64,000 nt of DNA from assembly GCA_947044405.1 (NCBI GenBank), contig CAMRHE010000168.1:2301001-2365000 (forward strand). The letters run 5' to 3'. The notes under the pieces are model-generated. The model made no database searches. It had not been told where the DNA came from and worked only from the letters and a program-made list of their open reading frames with translations. Both the position numbers and the translations under genes were made by a program. Shown one piece after another: positions 56,388 through 64,000 of the stretch (position 1 is its first letter; each line of letters opens with the position of its first letter). The stretch is from Leptodactylus fallax. Lineage: Eukaryota > Chordata > Amphibia > Anura > Leptodactylidae.

Positions 56388-56697
56388 GTGAAACACTTAA
56401 AATATTTTGTTTAGATTGACAACAATGCTACTTCACACTGTCTATGGGTCAGACATCAGACCAGAGTGTTAAAAAAAAACTCCAAGAAATTACCAAATGT
56501 ATTTTTTAAGATTAGAGTAGGTTAGACTGTATGCGGCCGCACAAGTTGCACTGCCACGGGCCCTACTGAGGCTTTGTCGCCCAAGGGCCCACACAAACCT
56601 GGAGCCAACCCTGCACTCTGCACCTCCCTATAGTTATGCCACTGGCCAGCATTAATTTCACAACAAATTTTAAATGTGCATGTGTAGCTACATATTA
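56388..56697. repeat. Repeat fragment with hAT-type right end
   Basis: After the duplicated segment (56388-56510) comes a GC-rich part that ends CTATAGTTATGCCACTG at 56644, the inverse of a CAGTGGCATAACTATAG hAT-type end. Its partner end was not identified. Confidence 0.45.
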
Positions 56698-58306
56698 CAA
56701 TGGGTACGGAAAGTATTCAGACCTCTTTAAATTTTTCACTCTTTGTTTCATTGCAGCCATTTGCTAAAAGCAAAAAAGTTCTTTTTTTTTCTCATTAATG
56801 TACACTCAGCACCCCATCTTGACAGAAAAAACCCCAGAAATGTAGATATGATATTTTTTGCAAATTTATTAAAAAAGAAAAACTGAAATATCACATGGTC
56901 ATAAGTATTCAGACCCTTTGCTGTGACACTCATATCTAACTCACATGCTATCCATTATCTTCTTATCCTCCTTGAGATGGTTCTACTCCTTCATTGGAGT
57001 CCAGCTGTGTTTCATTTAACTGATTGGACTTGATTATGAAAGGCACACACCTGTCTATATAAGACCTCACAGCTCACAGTGTGTGTCAGAGCAAATGACA
57101 ATCATGAGGTCAAAGGAACTGCCCAAGGAGCTCAGAGACAGAATTGTGGCAAGGCACAGATCTGGCCAAGATTACAAAAGAATTTCTGCAGCACTCAAGG
57201 TTCCTAAGAGCACAGTGGCCTCCATAATCCTTAAATGGAAGAAGTTTGGGACGACCAGAACTCTTCCTAGACCTGGCTGTTCAGCCAAACTGAGCAATCG
57301 TGGGAGAAGAGCCTTGGTGAGAGAGGTAAAGGAGAACCCAAACATCACTGTGGCTGAGCTCCAGAGATGCAGTAGGAAGATGGGAGAAAGTTCCACAAAG
57401 TCAACTATCACTGCAGCCCTCCACCAGTCGGGGCTTTATGGCACAGTGGCCCGAAGGAAGCCTCTCCTGAGTGCAAGACATATGAAAGCCCGCATAGAGT
57501 TTGCCAAAAAACACATGAAAGACTCCCAGACTATGAGAAATAAGATTCTCTGGTCTGATGAGACAAAGATTGAACTTTTTGGTGTTAATTCTAAGCGGTA
57601 TCTGTGGAGAAAACCAGACACTGCTCATCACCTGCCCAATCCAATCCCAACAGTGAAACATGGTGGTGGCAGCATCATGCTATGGGGGTGTTTTTCAGCT
57701 GCAGGGACAGGACGACTGGTTGCAATTGAAGGGAAGATGAATGCAGCCAAGTACAGAGATATCTTGGAAGAAAACCTCTTCCAGAGTGCTCTGGACCTCA
57801 GACTGGGCCGAAGGTTCACCTTCCAATAAGACAATGACCCTAAGCACACAGCTAAAATAAAAAAGGAGTGACTGCAGAACAACTCTGTGACCGTTCTTGA
57901 CTGGCCCAGCCAGAGCCCTGACCTCAACCCAATTGAGCATTTCTGGAGAGACCTGAAAATGGCTGTCCACCAACGTTCACTATCAAACTTGACGGAACTG
58001 GAGAGGATCTGCAAGGAAGAATGGCAGAGGATCCCCAAATCCAGATGTGAAAAACTTGTTGCATCATTCCCAAGAAGACTTATGGCTGTGCAAAGGGTCT
58101 GAATACTTATGACCATGTGATATTTCAGTTTTTCTTTTTTAATAAATTTGCAAAAATATCTACATTTCTGTTTTTTTTCTGTCAAGATGGGGTGCTGAGT
58201 GTGCATTAATGAGAAATAAAATGAACTTTTTTGCTTTTAGCAAATGGCTGCAATGAAACAAAGAGTGAAAAATTTAAAGGGGTCTGAATACTTTCCGTAC
58301 CTACTG
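56698..58306 (+). mobile_element. Tc1-like transposon D, full length, 1609 bp
   Basis: Left end CAATGGGTACGGAAAG (56698), right end CTTTCCGTACCTACTG (58306), TA on both sides. Terminal repeats are about 220 bp with inner and outer AAGTATTCAGACC motifs (IR/DR). It contains a nearly complete transposase gene with two stops. Confidence 0.93.
57095..58102 (+). pseudogene. Tc1-D transposase with two nonsense codons
   Basis: A single frame from the ATG at 57095 (MTIMRSKELPKELRDRIV; an alternative ATG lies at 57104) to 58102. It shows the paired-like domain, LWSDETKIELFG (first Asp), the [10 protein letters not shown] block (second Asp) and DLNPIEHFW (Glu, DD34E). The stop at 57827-57829 (TAA) replaces a Gln just before the second Asp, and TGA at 57868-57870 replaces a residue that is usually Trp. 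No frameshift is present. Only two base changes separate it from an open frame, so it was lost fairly recently. Confidence 0.9.
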
Positions 58307-58308
58307 TA

Positions 58309-58741
58309 TGTATAGTGTTCATCCACTAGATGTCAGTGTTTTACAGTCTTCATTGAGTGTGGCTAAAGACATACTTGCTAACAAAAAATGTCACATGCAT
58401 ATGCAATTTTCATCAATACAAAAAAATATATACTACATTGATGACCAACCTATTTTTTTTTTTTCATCATCACATACCAAGCATACCTGATAAATTTATT
58501 GACAATTAAATTGATACCAAATTCTTATAGTTTTTTTTTTTAAGTTTTACTACTTTTGCAAAACAAAAACCTTTTTTGTATTTCTTTTTTCCATCGCTAC
58601 TTTCCAAGAGCCATATTTTTTGTTAATGTAATTGTGCGAGAGCTTGTCGCTATTGACCATATCATCTAAGGCAAACCACCGATCCTATGACACCCGCTCA
58701 TGAGCGTAGAGGAGACCACGCATTATTCCATCACAAGTGAT
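58309..58741. other. Unassigned AT-rich sequence
   Basis: T- and A-rich tracts; no gene or element recognised. Confidence 0.4.
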
Positions 58742-58746
58742 GTAGA

Positions 58747-59395
58747 TGTTATAAGCAAATGGTGGAGTTGGACTTTGTAGTTTCCTTCAGCCAGAGTTAG
58801 CAGCTATTGAGAGAGTACAGCAGGTGAGACGCACCACAGGTAAAAGCAGACCCAGAAAATCAGTGCAACTCACCAGAATTGTGTTGGACCTGGCAGAAGG
58901 TCTGAAAGCGTCCTTAGTTGCAGAGAGCAGCTTCAGCCGCAAGGCTAGCAGCAGTGTAAACAACGTGGTCATCGGTGCGGTCGGTAACAAGAGGTCAGCG
59001 GAGTACAAATGGATCAGACAAGAGAATAGTTGACAATCCGGTTGGCAGCGAGATATCAGCAAGGTACAAATCAGTTTAACAGGGACGAGTCTAGAAGGCA
59101 AGCAGGGATCGTAACAGCGAGGAACGTAGAAGCAGACTCAGAAGGCAGGAACGTAGTCAGATAATGGAGCCAGAGGTCAGATATGAATAACAACAGGTAA
59201 ATGTGCAAACAGCTAACCACCAGGAATACTGAATAGCCAGCAGTGAGGGAAAGACCGGAGTGGCTTAATAAAGACCCGGGAAAGACAGGTGAGCAGTTCT
59301 AAAAGGGGAACACACATAAAAAAAACAGAAAGTATTAAGGAAAGACTGGCAACCTCACAGTCGCAACTGTAGAGGTCCCAGATCTATTTCTAACA
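58747..59395 (-). mobile_element. Solo LTR with 5-bp target duplication (chromovirus-like)
   Basis: On the minus strand it starts TGTTAGAAATAGATC and ends GCTTATAACA, 649 bp. GTAGA flanks it on both sides (58742-58746 and 59396-59400). The first 50 bases resemble the Gypsy-3 LTR (ACCTCTACAGTTGCG, CTGTGAGGT). No internal region remains, so it is a solo LTR of a related family. Confidence 0.82.
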
Positions 59396-59400
59396 GTAGA

Positions 59401-60441
59401 AAGTAAATTGAAGCAGTGTAAGGCCCATTAGCGACCGACACAGAAAGTCTATATGCCAGTCACTAATGGGTTAAAGGGGACTTGAGTCTGTTCTATGACT
59501 GCATAAGCTTTCATACATGATATCCAATTAGTTTTTCGGCTGCTAATAATTATAATATGGCTTCAGCACAGTAAGAATTTGTATCTGAAGTATGGGGTGT
59601 ATACAATAAGAAGCAGTCTGTCCCCCTCCCCTATCCATTACTGATACTGTTCTACCATTCTACCAGAAGTAACTATACATCTATGAGGACAATCAGGTAA
59701 GCTGCTCGCTGTCTGTGAATAATATCCCATCTATACTCACACAAGCAGCCAGAAGTAGATACAAGTACATAGAAGACTTTTTTTCTTACATTGTAAGCTG
59801 TGAGATTTGCAGAATGTTCATACCTTTGCATAGAGCAACAGTTTCCAGACTTGTGTGAGAAGAATCAGCAACTGCCATCTGCATACACTATGTGAAGACA
59901 AAACACAACTTCCCCCAGCCACTCACTGTGATCCTCCCTTGCTTATCTTATGTATTTATGGACAAACCTTGGGTAGCTACAGGGTGGTAACTGCAAATTA
60001 TCTAGAAAGGAGACACCTAGTGGCAGGAACTTTAGAGAGGGTAATCAGGGAGAAATCAGCCACATTTTTAACTAAAGTGCATTACATTTGGGTCCACAAT
60101 CACATGATCTATTAAATGAGACTAAGTTGTTTGAAAAATTTGTGACCATTTAAGGCACAATGGTGTGCCAGTAATCATGGTTTACAGTACCTTAAGGCAT
60201 TAAGACACATACTGGCACATCATGGTTGTCATCTGTTACCCTGTCAAAGGACAGGGTGACAGAACCACAGCATCAGCTGTTTATGAGAGCCAATAGACAT
60301 AGTAACACAGCAGGTGACCAATCACAGCAGTCATCCACACATGACTGTAAACTATTGTGTTACAGCAGCACCTAAATTTTACAGCATATAAACATTAAAT
60401 ACTTACACATATAATATAGCATATAAACATTAAATGCGTAC
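59401..60441. other. Unassigned sequence
   Basis: Mostly unique-looking. 60360-60440 has ACATATAATATAGCATATAAACATTAAAT repeated in part. An 86-codon plus frame at 59855 has no recognisable domain. Confidence 0.35.
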
Positions 60442-60983
60442 TGTGAGAAATTGACTGGTAAGGTTCTGGAAGGTCTCTCCCAGATTCCTCACTTATGTGT
60501 GGTAAGTGTGGTTACAACACAGGTAACAAAACCTCAGCTATAAGAAGTCATTTTGTTAACCGCTTCTTGTACTACTAGGAAGCACAGGTGGGAGCTTGGC
60601 CTCATTAAAGGCCTATAAAAGGCTGCTAAGTCCGCAGGCCTGGGCAGTTCCTGGGGGAGAGAGGAGGAGCCGGCTTCTGTCTAAACCTTCTGAAGACTGG
60701 TGAGACTCCAGTGTGAACTGCTGCCATTGCTTTGCCCTGCATGTTGACCGTGTGGCTGAAGCAAGCCACACGTACAATTAGTATATTACCTGTGTTTAGT
60801 TGGTAGCTCGGACAAGCAGGAGTTTTGTTCTTTTTTTTTGCCTGAAGTTAAGGCTTATTATTTTCTGCTGTTTTTTTTTGGAGAAATAAACATACTGGGT
60901 AAAACCTGTTGGAACTTGATTTTTTGTGTCCGTCTGTGACTGTATTGGTCTGCTGCTGCCACCACTGAGCCTATGCTCCCACA
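60442..60983 (+). repeat. Gypsy-2 5' LTR
   Basis: Starts TGTGAGAAATTGAC and ends CTCCCACA, 542 bp. It has TATAAAA at 60614-60620 and an AATAAA poly(A) signal at 60885-60890. A likely primer site (TGGTGCTGCGGATGCGGG, about 60987-61004) follows; its tRNA was not assigned. Confidence 0.8.
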
Positions 60984-61073
60984 TTTTGGTGCTGCGGATG
61001 CGGGCAAACCCAGTTTAAAACAGTTCTTAAAGAGACAGACACCTATTTTCTCCATTTTTTCCTCCACCACCAT

Positions 61074-62250
61074 ATGTCCTGGGTGAAGGTGGTAGGAGAG
61101 CCAGAAAAGGACGCTGCCACCATGGAGGCCTTGATTAACCCCTTAGCGACCCAGGGCGTAACAGTACGTCCTGAGTTGCATGACAATGTATGGAGAGAGC
61201 TCAGGAGCTGAGCTCTCTCCATACACGCCGGGCGCCAGCTGTATAATACAGCCAGGACCCACTGCTAACAGCAGCGATCAGTGCCTGCACTGATCGCGGC
61301 TATTAACCCTTTAGATGTCGCGGTCAAACGGGACTGCGGCATCTAAATTGCACAAATTGCTGCCATTTTTTCCCCGATCGCTGCCCTCCAAGGTCCCTAG
61401 GGCGTTTGATCATACAAGTAAAAGTAGAAAAAAAAGTTTTTAAAAGTATAAAAAAAACACAAAAGTTCACATCACCCCCCTTTCCCTAGATCAGATACAA
61501 AAGTAAACATAAACATGCCCGAACTATTAAAATATTTATCCCATACGGTGAACGGCGTAGTGGCGAAAAAAAAATCAAAATGGCCAAATAGCGTTTTTTC
61601 AACACTTTGCCCCCCTATAAAAAATTGAATAAAAAGTGATCAAACCATCAGATCTTTCCCCAAATGGTATCAATAAAATACGTTATGTTGTCCCGCATAA
61701 ACACCATACCCAGCTCCATACATGTAAATATGAAAAAGTTACAGGTGTCACAATATGGTGACACAAATTTTTTTTTTCGATTTTGCGAAGTTTTTAATTT
61801 TTTGAAAAGGTATCAAAACATTACAAATTCTATATAAATTTGGTATCGCCGTGTTCGTTCTGACCTGCAGAATACAGGTAACATGTCATTTTTACCACAC
61901 AGTGAACTCTGTAAAAATGAAACCCATATGAAATGCGCAAATGCAGTTTTTCTCCAATTGCACCTCATTCTGAATTTTTTTCCAGCTTCCCAGTACATTG
62001 CACAGTAATGGTGCCATTACTTAGTACAATTTGTTTCACAAATAATAAGCCATCATGTGACTCTGTGAACTGAGAAATTAAAAAGTTATGGCTCTTGAAA
62101 TGTGGGGAGGGAAAAACGAAAATGCAAAAATGAAAAATGGCCGGGTCTTTAAGGGGTTAAGCTACTTGGGCAGGCCCAGCTGGACACTGAGAGGCATCAA
62201 CAGCGTGCTATATAAGATGGCAGCGAGAGATGACCGCCATGAAGCAGCTG
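61074..62250 (+). pseudogene. Gypsy-2 gag fragment, interrupted
   Basis: An ATG at 61074 opens MSWVKVVGEPEKDAATMEAL. The frame is then interrupted by the TTAA-ended element (61135-62160). It resumes in register at 62161 (LLGQAQLDTERHQQ) when one TTAA is counted once. Shortly after, the frame is lost. The product would have been a capsid protein; only the N-terminus is left. Confidence 0.75.
61135..62160 (+). mobile_element. TTAA-ended non-autonomous element, complete copy
   Basis: Bounded by TTAA at 61135-61138 and 62157-62160, with inverse tips CCCCTTAGCGACCC and GGGTCTTTAAGGGG. About 1.02 kb, non-coding. A short stretch near 61200 is palindromic (GAGCTCAGGAGCTGAGCTC). It is related to 14986-16032 and, at its right end, to 1540-1603. 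The insertion into an open gag frame fixes the TTAA as a target duplication. Confidence 0.8.
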
Positions 62251-62363
62251 GGACTGTGACCTATAGCCCCAAAACTCCAAATGGGGACCGATCCCATACA
62301 TGATGTTGGTGATGCCACGGGTTCGGTCATGTAGCTGCGTACTGTCCCCTAACAACTGATCCC

Positions 62364-63417
62364 ATGGACTGTAGTAGTTCCTGGCGAGTCTCTCTATTTG
62401 CTCACGCCACCTGTATAGCGGAACTTGCAACTGACTGTGATCCCCAAATACGTGTGGTAACTGTGGGGGGGCGCCCTGTTTTTGCTCTCTTGGACTCTGG
62501 GAGTGTGGTGACCGTGGTGCTTGCTACTCTGGTAGACCCCGCCCTATACAATTGACGTACTGTTGGCTTCTTGTGCATCCATGGGGAAATCAAACAGTAC
62601 CCCGTTGCCAAGATCGCTATAGACACTACCTGTGGTGTAGTCTGTAACCAGGTCGGTGTGGTCAAGTCCTTGTTTCACAACGTGATTTTCGGAAGAGATT
62701 TCCCTGTTTTGGAACCTGTGGAAAAGCCAGAAGGTTCCATATACTAGTGACGTTGATGTGTGTGAAAGGTTACCCAAGCTTAACCCTGAACCTTTTGATC
62801 CGGAAAGTGGAGTGCCAGCGATAGCGGTGGTCCCAGAAGAAAATAGTTTTCCTCTATTTGTGTTAGCTGGTGACACTAAAGGTCAGGGGGAAGTCCCCGA
62901 GATACCTGAACTTGATGTGTCCCATGACAATTTTGGAACCGCTCAACTCCGAGATCCAAACGTGTCTCATGCAAAGGAAAATGTAAAAGTGATAAATGGG
63001 AAACCCCAATATCCAGGGGCTGATCAAGAGTTTCCTTATCTTGCTATGAATCAAGAGTTATTGTATAGGGTAATCAAAATAAGAGGTGAAATTATTGAGC
63101 CATTGGTAGTACCCAGCCCTTTCAGAAAGTGGTTATGAAATTAGCCCATAAACATGTGCTGAGAGGACACTTGGGTTGTGAGAAGACCAAAGAACGCATA
63201 TTACAGCGTTTTTATTGGCCGGGTGTTGATAGACATATACGAGAGTATTGTAGCTCGTGCCTGGTGTGCCAACTAACTGCTCCACTGACACACTTCAGGA
63301 GTCCTTTAGTACCCCTGCCTATTATAGAGGTGCCATTTGAACGTATAGCCATGGATTTGGTGGGACCTCTTGTAAAGTCTGCCCGGGGACATCAGTATAT
63401 CCTAGTGGTATTAGACT
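62364..63417 (+). pseudogene. Gypsy-2 pol fragment: protease and integrase parts
   Basis: 62440-62555 reads VVTVGGRPVFALLDSGSVV, an aspartic protease with D-S-G. 62758-63135 is a linker frame. 63129-63417 reads an integrase zinc finger (HKHVLRGHLGCEKTKERI, then CSSCLVCQ) and the start of the core (ERIAMDLVGPL, first catalytic Asp). RT and RNase H are missing. The integrase is cut after VVLD by the SINE-like insertion. Confidence 0.85.
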
Positions 63418-63660
63418 AATAATAATAATATAATAATAATAAATTTTATTTCTATAGCGCCAACATATTCCGCAGCACTGTACAATTTGTAGGGTTCAAG
63501 TACTGACAAAAAAGATACATTACAAAGAAATAGTCAATTCACACACTGGGACTGAGGGCCCTGCTTGTAAGAGCTTACAATCTATGAGGTAGAGGGGGTG
63601 ACACAAGAGGTAGCAGGGGCGGTAACAGATGTAGCATTGCTTGTACAATGGTCAGACAAT
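63418..63660 (-). repeat. SINE-like or 3' LINE-derived repeat with (TAA)n tail
   Basis: An AATAATAAT microsatellite at the left (63418-63442) is followed by TATAGCGCCAACATATTCCG and GGGCCCTGCTTGTAAGAGC. A microsatellite tail at this side places the element on the minus strand. This phrase set is, to my knowledge, widespread in frog genomes. Class uncertain. Confidence 0.6.
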
Positions 63661-63693
63661 TTTGTAATAGAAGTTACTGTCATTACACATATA

Positions 63694-64000
63694 CAGTGCC
63701 TTGCGAAAATATTCAGCCCCCTTGAACTTTTCAACCTTTTGCCACATTTCAGGCTTCAAACATAAGGATATAAAATTTAAATTTTTTGGTGAAGAATCAA
63801 CAACAAGTGGGACACAATCGTGAAGTGGAACGAAATTTATTGGATATTTTAAACTTTTGTAAAAAATAAAAAACTGAAAAGTGGGGTGTGCCAAATTATT
63901 CGGCCCCCTTAAGTTAATACTTTGTAGCGCCACCTTTTGCTGCGATTACAGCTGCAAGTCGCTTGGGGTATGTCTCTATCAGTTTTGCAAATCGAGAGAC
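63694..64000 (-). mobile_element. Tc1-like transposon B, third long copy (runs off the window)
   Basis: Starts CAGTGCCTTGCGAAAA after TA and matches 38883-39190 almost throughout. Only the transposase 3' side is inside the window. Confidence 0.92.
63914..64000 (-). CDS. Tc1-B transposase, C-terminal end (partial)
   Basis: The minus strand reads the last 28 codons of the transposase and its stop (63914-63916): KLIETYPKRLAAVIAAKGG. No lesion is visible in this short piece. The rest lies beyond the window, so whether the gene is intact is unknown. Confidence 0.75.
   Translation of the reverse strand, partial: VSRFAKLIETYPKRLAAVIAAKGGATKY

Larger units (their letters stand above)
60442..63417 (+). 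mobile_element. Gypsy-2: deleted Ty3/Gypsy element
   Basis: A 5' LTR, a leader with the start of gag, a protease-like segment and an integrase segment remain in order. RT and RNase H are absent, and the 3' end is lost where a SINE-like repeat begins at 63418. Gag is further interrupted by a TTAA-ended element. It is not related closely to Gypsy-1 or Gypsy-3. Confidence 0.82.

Noticed and set aside
49133..56644. An autonomous hAT element bounded by CAGTGGCATAAGTAC and GTTATGCCACTG
   Set aside because: The flanks GCCTTAGC and GCCAGCAT do not form a duplication, and the content is heavily rearranged.

Overview
The window looks like a stretch of a large vertebrate genome, most likely a frog or toad. 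It is built almost entirely of transposable elements and their debris. I found no convincing host gene, no exon-intron gene model and no RNA gene. The amphibian inference rests on the mix of elements: a DIRS tyrosine-recombinase retrotransposon, many families of Tc1-like DNA transposons, hAT and PIF/Harbinger relics, TTAA-ended repeats and Ty3/Gypsy elements. The inference is compositional and was not checked against a database.

Layout. 1-1603: a TTAA-ended repeat split by a solo LTR. 1610-7008: a Tc1 relic split by a DIRS element with complete terminal and internal complementary repeats. 7010-9178: a minisatellite, a Tc1 fragment and a full Tc1 element. 9634-13628: a 4 kb hAT-like non-autonomous element with a perfect 8-bp target duplication, holding minisatellites and a Harbinger-like MITE. 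14345-14870: a Harbinger transposase relic. 14986-26215: a TTAA-type repeat split by a Tc1 element, itself split by a very young Ty3/Gypsy element (16683-23840) with an intact 1362-codon pol frame. 27409-32886: an old, broken chromodomain Gypsy element. 33193-34818: a Tc1 relative with an intact 350-aa DD38E transposase. 34821-41235: repeat arrays with two more Tc1 copies. 41251-41696: a foldback insertion with a 15-bp target duplication. 41756-43302: a decayed Tc1. 43305-49432: MITEs and unidentified sequence. 48268-54170: two oppositely oriented hAT (BED-finger type) transposase relics, one interrupted by two hAT-like elements nested in each other. 54420-56390: satellite-like repeats. 56698-58306: a Tc1 with two stop codons. 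58747-59395: a solo LTR. 60442-63417: a deleted Gypsy copy with a TTAA-ended element inside its gag. 63694-64000: the start of another Tc1 copy.

How the parts relate. The nesting gives a relative history. The DIRS element entered an already established Tc1. The young Gypsy element interrupted a Tc1 whose transposase frame was otherwise open. Two hAT-like elements are stacked inside a dead hAT gene. The frames that look able to make a full protein are the Gypsy-1 pol (18697-22854) and the DD38E transposase (33603-34655). Everything else is fragmentary or carries stops or frameshifts. The most unusual material is a set of hAT-like elements that carry related 30-31 bp minisatellites and a recurring hairpin module, and the foldback element at 41.25 kb.
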